Position numbers and translations under genes: made by a program. A DNA stretch of 64,000 bases, taken from NCBI GenBank assembly GCA_032768795.1, contig CP136493.1:186001-250000 (forward strand), written 5' to 3'. Positions 21,601 to 31,700 of this stretch are shown in pieces. The DNA comes from Tremella fuciformis (taxonomy: Eukaryota > Basidiomycota > Tremellomycetes > Tremellales > Tremellaceae). How positions within the stretch are numbered: the first letter of the stretch is position 1; each line of letters starts with the position of its first letter. The notes under the pieces were generated by a model. It searched no databases, was not told the origin of the DNA, and saw only the letters and a list, made by a program, of their open reading frames with translations.

Positions 21601-22663
21601 CAGAGACCGAGATGAGGTTCCGATCCAGCCCAGGAATATAGAGGCAGCCCGGAAAAGCGATTCCGGCAAGGTAGAGAGTGCCGGTCATGTTGCAAGGCAG
21701 ATGTGCTGAATTGCCAAACCGGACTTGCATTTTCTGAGCCGGTTTCAGATCCGATAGCATTTGAGCATCATTACACATGTGATGTGTTGCTCCAGAATCG
21801 ACAATAAATTCATAGCGGTCGCATTTTGCATGATGGGCGGATGCGGTCGCTACTGCATTGAAAGCAGATGCTGTTCCAATGTCGGTATCGATCTCAGGGC
21901 TGACGGAGGCAATCTCGGCCTTGGGCGGAATTCTTTGTGTCTGCTTGATCCGATTTTGCTGATTATGACACTCTGCATTGCTGTGGCCATGAATCCGGTG
22001 ATAATCGCAATATTTTGACATGTCTCTGGGGCGATTTGGCTTGAATGCCGGTCTCTTCATTGCAGCAAGAGCTGTAGCTGAATCCGAATTTTTCCGCCTC
22101 TCATATTCAGCCTGGACTGCCGATTTGACCTCTGAAGAGCTGAGAGGCTGTCGCATCCATAGATTCTGCTTTGTGGTCGCATATGACTCAGGGAGAGCAA
22201 GAGTCATGCAGAAAGCAAGGATTTTATCGGAAATAATTTCGCCAGAGCTGTTGAGCTGAGTATGGGCGCTCTGCTGGGCTGCTAGAATTGGCATCGGATC
22301 TTCTCCATCGATAATTTCGGCCCTGGCAAGAGATTGGAAAAGAGCGGCCTGCCTGGCACCAGTAGAGGCAGAATGCTGCCGTTTCAACTCGTCCCAAAGC
22401 GATTTGGGTGATGGGGAGGTCCAATCTTTGACTGTAGCCGGTAGAGCAGCCTGGACGGTCTCAGAGAGGCTCTGGAAAATTATCGCAAACGATTTATCGA
22501 ATTTGAGCTGGTCTGCAGCTGAAATTGGCGAAATCGGCTCGGTTCTGATGCAGGCAAGCAAGCCCTTGCCCATAAGAGTGGTGGCAATATGCGATTCCCA
22601 TTGAGGATAATTATCGCTGCCTTTCAGAGTAACAACTTTGATTTTGATTTCGCTCTCCTCCAT
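18617..22663 (-). CDS. Copia gag-pol polyprotein of A3 (1348 aa)
   Basis: Intact ORF with the same translation as A1 and A2. Because the element has two whole LTRs, a normal leader and no visible defect, it is, with A1, C and B4, among the best candidates here for an active copy. Confidence 0.97.
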   Translation of the reverse strand: MEESEIKIKVVTLKGSDNYPQWESHIATTLMGKGLLACIRTEPISPISAADQLKFDKSFAIIFQSLSETVQAALPATVKDWTSPSPKSLWDELKRQHSASTGARQAALFQSLARAEIIDGEDPMPILAAQQSAHTQLNSSGEIISDKILAFCMTLALPESYATTKQNLWMRQPLSSSEVKSAVQAEYERRKNSDSATALAAMKRPAFKPNRPRDMSKYCDYHRIHGHSNAECHNQQNRIKQTQRIPPKAEIASVSPEIDTDIGTASAFNAVATASAHHAKCDRYEFIVDSGATHHMCNDAQMLSDLKPAQKMQVRFGNSAHLPCNMTGTLYLAGIAFPGCLYIPGLDRNLISVSATPQGLGWRFAAGNATLCQISTGNTFLKAPKRSGLYIYQEASASANIASAADLQDIHERLGHLNISAVMRVIRSGRMGDIEISASDAKSFQCQSCILGKTGRLPSLPSDIRASTPLEIVHIDLWGPARVASANGARYFLTCYDDFTRKAHLYFLKQKSGAFEAIQQYIALVERQLSTKVKTIRSDNGGEFSSNEWKQFIRNHGIQHIQVPPDAHTQNGRVERLHLTILNGVRTVLVHSGLPQNLWAEAANYIAYTRNRTPCGPKQEIPEDKWQNRNCQITHLQPFGCKAFFRNHTEKNKLAPRYQEGILVGYQEATNNYRIYSKVTGSITISRDVIFANTEINSEQIEIPELELKGLQPQIESDKSVLLQEDSLQEPLPPPTQGMQEVERFFQNLANEQKVANQNLQIPNIIERDHHRQIAAERRASAAPPIPQQGGHNGDNSSDSDSSDELNLRDDEEFENEIQAANVACAMLATNIPQTYLQARNSGEWEHWKSSMDSELAKMDKYRVWAVVDRSNQRVLKGKWVYTRKIDGETGKPSTYKARFVAKGYSQIEGLDFNELFASVAHKDTIRVFLALVNHFNMECDQVDIIAAFLNGDLEEEIYMEPPEGSNIPAGKVLRLRKSLYGLKQSPRCFNKALDHWLRSQGLKPTSADPCLYYKFENGNFLMLSVHVDDQLIACNNRKYLDAFKSALNSEFECKDSGPVSYFLGFNIHRDRTQNKLFMSQEHYLESILDRFGMSDCNPARTPLPTNFRPIPATDTEFEEAKHYPYAQAVGAILYASTITRPDLAFPASLLSRYISKYNTEHWKAAKHLLRYIRGTTDLCLTFNKENSNRIALGYADADWGGDLDTRRSTTGYIFKVYGGVVAWKSRRQNTVALSTTEAELMASSEATRQAIWLRQLLSDLQLELEQPLPILNDNNGAIALSKNPVNHDKSKHIDMRHKFVREKVEDNTVTLSHVPSAENMADLLTKALPAEVFNRLRELLGVQQRSD

Positions 22664-23708
22664 TCTGCCAATAATTATATCTCGAGAACGGACGGGCCGA
22701 TTGGGTTGCCGTTGAGAGGGGTAAGGTTGACCGGTAGGAGGTATATCGTGTGCGAAGGAGAAATTTTAAATATGCGAGTGTCAGCTGCAATCGCAAAAGT
22801 TTGAATGAGACTCTCAAAGAGACTCAGCTGAAAGCGAGAGCAGCTTGAATTGCCAGAGGCTCAGAGGCTGCCCACCAGGTTTCACTGGATTCTGCGGCCA
22901 CCGGAACGGTGTACGACCTCCTGGATGCTCCAGCAATGCTAGGGATCGGCCTAGAATTGATTTCTGCAGAGCCAAGTCCGGATTTGCTTGAACTCCCTCG
23001 ATGTGACCTAGCAGTGCGGTCTAGGACGTTTGCCTTCACCTGCCAAGCCCAGCAGGCCGCGATTTCACCCAGCGATAGGGCAGCAGTGATGATGTTGTTA
23101 AATCGGAAAATCCGATTGCAGTAATAAGGCAATAACTCGAGAACGAGTGAGCCAATTGAGCTCTACTGAAGCCCAAATTCAGTCCGTAGGTGCCGTTATG
23201 TTGTCTAGAAGCGGCGGGCGGATCGGTGCAGCGATGGGCGAGAAATCGGATTTCTGGTGCTGAAAGACTCAACTCCAAATTCTGAGTTTCTCGGAAATGA
23301 TAAATTGATATCTCTTGAACAACACCCCGCACTGCGAAATCCTTTACAGGAACGGTAGACGCAGTGATCACAAGTGTTGTGTAAAACAGAGAGACCGATC
23401 GGGCTGATAGAACGCGAGAAATCGTCCAAGTTGTAAACGTCCGTTATCTCGGCCTTCTGTGAGTGCTGGACTCTTCAGGGGCCGTAAGACGTGTGCTTGC
23501 ACTGTAGATAGAGTGCTGTGTCGTTCTGGCGTTTGTAGGTGAAGCGACAGAGATGGTAGAGAAGCCGGAAGCCGTGTAAATGGCGAAGGCGATTGCGGGT
23601 GAACCACGGAAGCTACCGTAAATCCGAGGATACCTCGTGAAAGAGCACGTCGAGCTCTATTGGGTCGCTTGTCGGCAGGCGAATCGGGTGCGATTCAGGC
23701 TCATAACC
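22664..23708 (-). other. 5' leader of A3 with PBS at 23690-23708
   Basis: 1045 nt, same layout as the A1 leader: no sense ATG apart from the one in the PBS. Confidence 0.85.
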
Positions 23709-23861
23709 TGTCGGATGGATAAGAAATGCATAGAGACAGTTCCCTGCTCACAGAGCAGGAAAAGCGAAGCTACAAGAGTTTTCTTATGTAATAGGAAAGG
23801 TATAAAGCGATGTGGCAGTGTGGCAGTGTGGCACAGATCAGTATTGCTCACAATTCTGACA
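23709..23861 (-). repeat. 5' LTR of A3
   Basis: A-type, 153 bp, followed at 23862 by the second AAATG and then by the remainder of the A2 LTR. Confidence 0.96.
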
Positions 23862-23866
23862 AAATG

Positions 23867-23999
23867 CATAGAGACAGTTCCCTGCTCACAGAGCAGGAAA
23901 AGCGAAGCTACAAGAGTTTTCTTATGTAATAGGAAAGGTATAAAGCGATGTGGCAGTGTGGCAGTGTGGCACAGATCAGTATTGCTCACAATTCTGACA
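23867..23999 (-). repeat. 5' LTR of A2, main part (133 bp)
   Basis: It continues the 20-bp stub at 18437-18456 and ends at TCTGACA. GCAAG, the A2 target duplication, follows at 24000-24004. Confidence 0.95.
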
Positions 24000-24004
24000 G
24001 CAAG

Positions 24005-24109
24005 CAGTCCCTTGCCCATGAGGGTGGTGGCGATATGCGATTCCCATTGAGGATAATTATCGCTGCCTTTCAAAGTAACAACTTTGATTTTGATTTCGCT
24101 CTCCTCCAT
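24005..24109 (-). pseudogene. B2 gag-pol, first codons
   Basis: ATG at 24109 plus about 35 codons of subfamily B Gag, cut off from the rest by A2. Confidence 0.9.
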
Positions 24110-25112
24110 TTCCAAAAAATTATTTCTCAAGAACGGCTCGATCAAATTCGGTTTTGTTGATAGGGATGATAGAGGCCGTTGCGAAGTATATTGTGTGCAA
24201 AGGAGAGATTTTAAATATCCGGGTGTCAGCTGCAATCGCAAAAGTTTGAATGAGACTCTCAGAGAGACTCAGCTGAAAGCGAGAGCAGCTTGAATTGCCA
24301 GAAGGCTCAGAGGCTGCCCACCAGGTTTCACTGGATTCTGCGGCCACCGGAACGGTGTACGACCTCCTGGGTGCTCCACCAAGCCTGGGAATCGGCCCAA
24401 GGTTTGATTTCTGCAGAGCCAGGTCCGGATTTGCTTGAACTCCCTCGGTGTAACCTAGACCGGCCAGGACGTTTGCCTTCACCTGCCAAGCCCAGCAGGC
24501 CGCGATTTCGCCCAGCGATAGGGCAGAAGCAATGATGTTGAGAAATCGGAAATCCGATTTCAGGAATGATGGAATTACTCGAGAACAAGTCGGCCGATTG
24601 TGCTCTGCCGGTGCTGAAATATAGCCTGTAGTGGCCCCTATGTTGTGTGGGAACGGCAGGCGGATCGGTGGAGTAATGGGCGAGAAATCGATTTCCTGGT
24701 GTTGGAAGACTCAACTCCAAATTTGCAGTTTGCCGAAATTGATAAATCGATATCTCGGGAACGGTACTAGCTGCCGGGCTGTGCTTTACCGTGACGATGG
24801 ATCCAACAACAGACGGTGCTGTGTAAAACGGAGAGATCGATCGGGTGGCTAGATCGCGAGAAATTGTTGAAGTTGTGAACGTCCGTTATCCCGGCTGTAG
24901 AGAAAGTGCTGTGTTCTTCTGGCGCTTGTAGGTGAAGCGACAGAGATGGTAGGTAGGGAGGAGGGTAGCCGGAAACCGAGTATTTGGCAAAGGCGATTGC
25001 GGGTGAACCGCTGAAGCTACCGAAAATCCGAGGGTACCTCGTGAAAGAGCGCGTCGAGCTCTATTGGGTCACTTGTCGGCAGGCGAATCGGATGCGATTC
25101 AGGCTCATAACC
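24110..25112 (-). other. 5' leader of B2, with a 49-bp deletion
   Basis: The leader is 1003 nt against 1052 nt in B1, B3 and B4. The deletion junction is near 24895. The PBS is at 25094-25112. The leader is otherwise close to that of B4 and has no sense ATG outside the PBS. Confidence 0.88.
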
Positions 25113-25264
25113 TGTCAGATGATATGAAGTGCATAAGACATGTTCCCTGCTCAGAGAGCAGGAAAAGCGACGCTATAGAGTTTCCTTATGTAATAGGAAA
25201 GGGCTAGAAGCGATGTTGCAGTGTGGCAGTGTGGCACAGATCAGGATTGCTCACAATTCCGACA
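25113..25264 (-). repeat. 5' LTR of B2
   Basis: 152 bp, carrying the same TGTCAG variant as its partner at 9081-9232. CTGCC follows. Confidence 0.95.
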
Positions 25265-25269
25265 CTGCC

Positions 25270-26112
25270 CACCAGGTTTCACTGGATTCTGCGGCCACCG
25301 GAACGGTGTACGACCTCCTGGGTGCTCCACCAAGCCTGGGAATCGGCCCAAGGTTTGATTTCTGCAGAGCCAGGTCCGGATTTGCTTGAACTCCCTCGGT
25401 GTAACCTAGACCGGCCAGGACGTTTGCCTTCACCTGCCAAGCCCAGCAGGCCGCGATTTCGCCCAGCGATAGGGCAGAAGCAATGATGTTGAGAAATCGG
25501 AAATCCGATTTCAGGAATGATGGAATTACTCGAGAACAAGTCGGCCGATTGTGCTCTGCCGGTGCTGAAATATAGCCTGTAGTGGCCCCTATGTTGTGTG
25601 GGAACGGCAGGCGGATCGGTGGAGTAATGGGCGAGAAATCGATTTCCTGGTGTTGGAAGACTCAACTCCAAATTTGCAGTTTGCCGAAATTGATAAATCG
25701 ATATCTCGGGAACGGTACTAGCTGCCGGGCTGTGCTTTACCGTGACGATGGATCCAACAACAGACGGTGCTGTGTAAAACGGAGAGATCGATCGGGTGGC
25801 TAGATCGCGAGAAATTGTTGAAGTTGTGAACGTCCGTTATCCCGGCCTTCTGTGAGTGCTGGACTCTTCAGGGGCCGTAAGACGTGTGTTCGCACTGTAG
25901 AGAAAGTGCTGTGTTCTTCTGGCGCTTGTAGGTGAAGCGACAGAGATGGTAGGTAGGGAGGAGGGTAGCCGGAAACCGAGTATTTGGCAAAGGCGATTGC
26001 GGGTGAACCGCTGAAGCTACCGAAAATCCGAGGGTACCTCGTGAAAGAGCGCGTCGAGCTCTATTGGGTCACTTGTCGGCAGGCGAATCGGATGCGATTC
26101 AGGCTCATAACC
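25270..26112 (-). other. B1 leader, PBS-proximal part
   Basis: 843 nt including the PBS at 26094-26112. It retains the 49 bp that B2 lacks. No sense ATG outside the PBS. Confidence 0.88.
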
Positions 26113-26264
26113 TGTCGGATGATATGAAGTGCATAAGACATGTTCCCTGCTCAGAGAGCAGGAAAAGCGACGCTATAGAGTTTCCTTATGTAATAGGAAA
26201 GGGCTAGAAGCGATGTTGCAGTGTGGCAGTGTGGCACAGATCAGGATTGCTCACAATTCCGACA
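26113..26264 (-). repeat. 5' LTR of B1
   Basis: B-type, 152 bp. It abuts plus-strand integrase coding sequence of B0 on the right. Confidence 0.95.
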
Positions 26265-28601
26265 GGTGGTGAATTCTCCTCAAATGAGTGGAAACAATTC
26301 ATGAGGAATCACGGAATTCAGCATATTCAGGTCCCACCAGATGCGCACACTCAAAATGGGCGAGTTGAAAGATTGCACCTCACAATCCTCAATGGAGTGA
26401 GAACAGTCCTTGTTCATTCCGGATTGCCTCAGAATCTATGGGCTGAAGCGGCAAATTATATAGCCTACACTCGAAATCGCACACCCTGTGGGCCAAAGCA
26501 GGAAATACCCGAAGACAAGTGGCAAAATCGAAATTGCCAAATTACACACCTTCAACCATTTGGCTGCAAAGCATTTTTCCGAAATCATACAGAGAAAAAC
26601 AAGCTGGCACCAAGATATCAAGAGGGCATCCTTGTGGGGTATCAGGAGGCCACCAACAATTACCGGATATATTCAAAACAGTCCGGCAGCATCACCATCA
26701 GCCGGGATGTTATCTTTGCAAACACAGAATTCAATTCTGAGCAAATTGAAATTCCGGAATTGGAACCTAAAGGGTCACGGCCTCAAATCGAGCCCGACAA
26801 ATCTGTTCTTTTGCAGAATGATGCTTCATACATGCCCCTATCACCTGTAAAAACCGGAATGCCCCAGATTGAACGGTTCTTTCGGAATTTGGCAAATGAG
26901 CAAAAAGTCGTCAATCAAAATTTACAAATTCCAAATATCATTGAAAGAGATCATCATCGCCAAATTGCTGCAGAACGCCGCGCTTCTGCTGCACCACCGA
27001 TACCGCAGCAAGGGGGGCATAATGGCGATAATTCAAGCGACTCAGACTCATCAGATGAGCTGAATTTGCGAGATGATGAGGAATTTGAGAACGAGATTCA
27101 AGATGCAAATGTTGCCTGTGCTATGCTCGCAACAAATATACCTCAAACATATTTGCAAGCGCGCAATTCTGGCGAGTGGGAGCACTGGAAATCCAGCATG
27201 GATTCTGAGCTTGCCAAAATGGACAAATATCGAGTTTGGGCGGTTGTGGATCGCTCAAATCAAAGAGTCCTCAAAGGAAAATGGGTCTACACCAGAAAGA
27301 TCGATGGTGAAACCGGTAAACCTTCAACCTACAAGGCCAGATTTGTTGCCAAGGGCTATTCACAAATTGAAGGACTCGATTTCAACGAGTTATTTGCCTC
27401 TGTTGCGCACAAGGACACCATCAGAGTCTTCCTGGCCTTGGTCAATCACTTCAACATGGAGTGTGACCAAGTAGACATCATTGCAGCCTTCCTCAATGGC
27501 GATTTGGAAGAGGAAATATATATGGAACCACCAGAAGGCTCCAACATTCCTGCGGGCAAAGTTTTGCGACTCAGAAAATCGCTTTATGGTCTCAAGCAGT
27601 CTCCTAGATGCTTCAACAAAGCTCTGGACAATTGGCTTCGGTCTCAAGGCCTCAAACCAACCTCTGCAGACCCCTGCCTTTACTACAAATTCGAAAATGG
27701 CAATTTCCTCATGCTCTCAGTTCATGTGGATGATCAGTTGATTGCTTGCAACAACAGAAAGTATTTGGACGCTTTCAAAATCGCTCTCAACTCAGAATTT
27801 GAGTGCAAGGACTCAGGGCCGGTTTCCTATTTCCTAGGCTTCAATATTCATCGAGATCGGACACAGAACAAGCTGTTTATGAGTCAAGAACATTATTTGG
27901 AGTCAATTTTGGACCGGTTTGGTATGAGTGACTGCAACCCAGCCAGAACTCCTCTGCCTGCCAGTTTTCGCCCTGTTCCAGCCACAGATACCGAGTTTGA
28001 AGAGGCAAAGCATTACCCATATGCCCAAGCAGTGGGAGCCATTCTTTATGCCTCAACAATTACAAGACCGGATCTCGCTTTTCCAGCTTCTCTGCTATCA
28101 AGATACATATCCAAATACAACACAGAGCACTGGAAAGCGGCCAAACATCTACTTCGGTACATCAGAGGCACCACAGACCTTTGTTTGACCTTCAACAAAG
28201 AGAATTCAACCAGAATTGCCCTAGGCTATGCAGATGCAGACTGGGGAGGCGATCTAGACACAAGAAGATCGACTACAGGCTATATCTTCAAGGTCTATGG
28301 TGGAATTGTGGCCTGGAAAAGTCGACGGCAAAATACAGTGGCGCTTTCTACCACAGAAGCAGAGCTCATGGCCTCTTCTGAAGCGACCAGGCAAGCCATT
28401 TGGCTCAGGCAACTTCTCAGTGATCTTCAGCTTGGTCTGGAGGAGCCCCTGCCAATTCTAAACGACAACAATGGAGCAATTGCCTTGTCAAAGAACCCAG
28501 TCAACCATGACAAGTCCAAGCACATTGACATGAGACACAAGTTTGTCAGGGAGAAGGTGGAGGACAACACAGTGACTCTGTCACATGTCCCATCAGCTGA
28601 G
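26265..28601 (+). pseudogene. B0 gag-pol, about residues 542 to 1320
   Basis: It is open in frame from the SDNGGEF region of the integrase through RT (HVDDQ) and most of RNase H, ending at the C insertion in the codons before the ENMADLL motif. The reading runs on upstream into the B1 LTR only by chance. The protein is subfamily B. Confidence 0.93.
28597..28601. repeat. Target-site duplication of C, left copy (CTGAG)
   Basis: CTGAG recurs at 33987-33991 and rejoins the B0 frame exactly. Confidence 0.95.
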
Positions 28602-28754
28602 TGTCGGATGAATAAGAAGTGCATAGAGAGAGTTCCCTGCTCACAGAGCAGGAAAAGCGATGCTATGGATATGAAACACTTCAGGGGAAGTGGGAGAAAG
28701 CGATGTGGCAGTGTGGCAGTGTGGCACAGATCAGTATTGCTCACAATTCCGACA
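28602..28754 (-). repeat. 3' LTR of C (subfamily C type)
   Basis: The outer parts match the other types, but the central 35-40 bp is replaced by a different sequence, related to the solo LTRs at 60834 and 61008. Confidence 0.95.
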
Positions 28755-28761
28755 CTCCCAC

Positions 28762-31700
28762 TCAATCTGATCTTTGCTGAACTCCAAGTAGATCCCTCAG
28801 CCTGTTGAATACCTCTGCTGGGAGCGCCTTAGTGAGGAGATCCGCCATGTTCTCAGCTGATGGCACATGGGACAGTGTCACTGTGTTGTCCTCCACCTTC
28901 TCCCTGACAAACTTGTGTCTCATATCAATGTGCTTTGACTTGTCATGGTTGACTGGGTTCTTTGACAAGGCAATTGCTCCATTGTTGTCGTTTAGAATTG
29001 GCAATGGCTGGTCCAATTCGAGCTGGAGATCACTGAGAAGTTGCCTGAGCCAAATGGCTTGTCTGGTCGCTTCAGAAGAGGCCATAAGCTCTGCTTCTGT
29101 GGTGGAAAGCGCCACTGTATTTTGACGTCGACTTTTCCAGGCCACAACTCCACCATAGACCTTGAAGATGTAGCCTGTAGTCGATCTCCTTGTATCTAGA
29201 TCGCCTCCCCAGTCTGCATCTGCATAGCCCAGAGCAATCCTGTTTGAATTCTCTTTGTTGAAGGTCAAACAAAGGTCTGTGGTGCCTCTGATGTACCGAA
29301 GTAGATGTTTGGCCGCTTTCCAGTGCTCTGTGTTGTATTTGGATATATATCTTGACAGCAGGGAAGCTGGAAAAGCGAGATCTGGTCTTGTGATTGTTGA
29401 GGCATAAAGAATGGCTCCCACTGCTTGGGCATATGGGTAGTGCTTTGCCTCCTCATACTCGGTATCTGTGGCTGGAATAGGGCGAAAATTGGCAGGCAGA
29501 GGAGTTCTGGCTGGGTTGCAGTCACTCATACCAAACCGGTCCAAAATTGACTCCAAATAATGTTCTTGACTCATGAACAGCTTGTTCTGAGTCCGATCTC
29601 GATGTATATTGAATCCCAAGAAGTAGGAGACTGGACCTGAGTCCTTGCACTCAAATTCTGAGTTGAGAGCAATTTTGAATGCGTCCAAATACTTTCTGTT
29701 GTTGCAAGCAATCAACTGATCATCCACATGAACAGAGAGCATGAGGAAATTGCCATTTTCGAATTTGTAGTAAAGACAGGGGTCTGCAGAGGTTGGTTTG
29801 AGGCCTTGAGATCGAAGCCAATTATCTAGAGCCTTGTTGAAGCATCTAGGAGATTGCTTCAAGCCATAAAGCGATTTTCTGAGTCGCAAAATTTGGCCTG
29901 CAGGAATGTTGGAGCCTTCTGGTGGTTCCATATATATCTCCTCCTCTAAATCGCCATTGAGGAAGGCTGCAATGATGTCTACTTGGTCACACTCCATGTT
30001 AAAGTGATTGACCAATGCCAGGAAGACTCTGATAGTGTCCTTGTGTGCAACAGAGGCAAATAACTCGTTGAAATCGAGTCCTTCAATCTGGGAATAACCC
30101 TTGGCAACAAATCTGGCCTTGTAGGTTGAAGGTTGGCCGGTTTCACCATCAATTTTCCGAGTGTAGACCCATTTGCCTTTGAGAACTCTTTGATTTGAGC
30201 GATCCACAAGCTCCCAAACTCGATATTTGTCCATTTTGGCAAGCTCTGAGTCCATGCTGGCTCTCCAGTGCTCCCACTCGCCAGAATTTCGCGCTTGCAA
30301 GTATGTTTGAGGTATATTGGTTGCAAGTAAGGCATAGGCAATGTTTGCTCCTTCAAATTCCTCATCATCTCGCAAATTCAGCTCATCTGAGCTTTCAGAG
30401 CTTGATTCAGAGTCTGTGTTATCGCCATTATGCCCCCCTTGCTGCGGTATTGCTGGAGCGGAAGCGCGGCGTTCTGCAGCAACTTGGCGATGATGATCTC
30501 TTTCAATGAGTTTGGGAGCTGGTTTGTTGTTTTGCTGCTCATTTGCCAAATTCCGGAAGAACCGCTCAACCTCCTGCATTCCCTGTTTTGGTGGCGGTAG
30601 AGGCTCCTGCAGACAATCTTCCTGCAAAAGGACAGGTTCATCGGACTCGATTTGAGGCCGTGAATCATTAAGTTCCAATTCCGGAATTTCAATTTGCTGA
30701 GAATTGAATTCTGTGTTCGCAAAAACAACATCCCGGCTGATTGTGATGCTGCCGGTCACTTTGGAATATATCCGGTAATTGTTGGTGGCCTCTTGATACC
30801 CCACAAGGATCCCCTCTTGATATCTTGGTGCAAGCTTATTCTTCTCAATGTGATTTCGGAAAAATGCCTTGCAGCCAAATGGTTGAAGGTGTGTAATTTG
30901 GCAATTTCGATTTTGCCATTTGTCTTCAGGTATTTCCTGCCTTGGCCCACAGGGTGTGCGGTTTCGAGTGTAGGCTATATAATTTGCCGCTTCAGCCCAA
31001 AGATTTTGAGGTAATCCGGAATGAACAAGCACGGTTCTGACACCATTGAGGATTGTGAGATGCAATCTTTCAACTCGCCCATTTTGAGTGTGCGCATCTG
31101 GTGGGACCTGAATATGCTGAATTCCGTGATTCCTCATGAATTGTTTCCACTCATTTGAGGAGAATTCACCACCATTGTCGGATCTGATTGTTTTGACCTT
31201 TGTAGACAATTGGCGCTCAACCAAGGCAATGTATTGCTGAATCGCCTCAAACGCTCCTGATTTCTGTTTGAGGAAATATAAATGCGATTTCCTTGTGAAA
31301 TCGTCATAACAGGTCAAGAAATATCGAGCACCATTGAGAGATGGCACTCTGGCTGGACCCCACAAGTCAATATGGATAATTTCAAGCGGTGTTGAAGCTC
31401 TGATATCGCTTGGCAATGATGGAAGTCGACCTGTTTTACCCAAAATGCAGCTCTGGCACTGGAATGACTTTGCATCTGATGCTGAAATTTCGATATTGCC
31501 CATTCTCCCACTCCTGATGACTCTCATGACTGCAGATATATTCAAATGGCCAAGTCGCTCATGGATGTCTTGTATTTCAGCAATGGAAGCGATATTGGCT
31601 GAGGCGCTTGCCTGCTGATGCACATATAGGCCGGATCGCTTGGTAGCTGTGAAGACCTGTGCTCCAGACTTGATATCGCATAATTTCGCATTTCCGGCTG

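Larger units (their letters stand above)
18457..23861 (-). mobile_element. Complete Ty1/copia element A3, nested in the 5' LTR of A2 (5405 bp)
   Basis: Target duplication AAATG is at 18452-18456 and 23862-23866. It is the innermost element on the deepest path of the nest. Both LTRs, leader and ORF are whole and match A1 by eye. Confidence 0.97.
13185..23999 (-). mobile_element. Ty1/copia element A2, subfamily A, its 5' LTR split by A3
   Basis: Pieces are 13185-18456 and 23867-23999, 5405 bp in total. The insertion target GCAAG lies in codons 35-37 of B2 gag. All of A2 except its 5' LTR is uninterrupted, so the gag-pol ORF is whole, but its promoter-bearing LTR is broken. Confidence 0.96.
9081..25264 (-). 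mobile_element. Ty1/copia element B2, subfamily B, split by A2 and A3
   Basis: Pieces are 9081-13184 and 24005-25264, 5364 bp in total. That is exactly 49 bp shorter than B4, and the missing bases are in the leader near 24895. Both LTRs begin TGTCAG where other B copies have TGTCGG on this strand, a shared variant that fits two LTRs copied from one RNA. It inserted into the leader of B1 with target CTGCC. Confidence 0.95.
1..26264 (-). mobile_element. Ty1/copia element B1, subfamily B (3' end outside the window)
   Basis: Visible pieces are 1-1944, 7355-9080 and 25270-26264; the gaps are the insertions A1 and B2. Removing them, with their target duplications, restores one continuous gag-pol frame and a 1052-nt leader, the same length as in intact copy B4. 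The 5' LTR is at 26113-26264. The 3' LTR should begin about 750 bp left of position 1, judged from B4. B1 sits inside plus-strand element B0; the right flank at 26265-26269 is GGTGG, and the matching left copy is outside the window. Confidence 0.93.

Noticed and set aside
23657..24241. 194-codon ORF across two A-type LTRs and B2 gag start
   Set aside because: A chance fusion of LTR reading frames with the first codons of B2; no domain of its own.
26223..28808. Long plus-strand ORF spanning B1 LTR, B0 pol and C LTR
   Set aside because: Only the B0 part (26265-28601) is genuine coding sequence; the ends are read through LTRs by chance.
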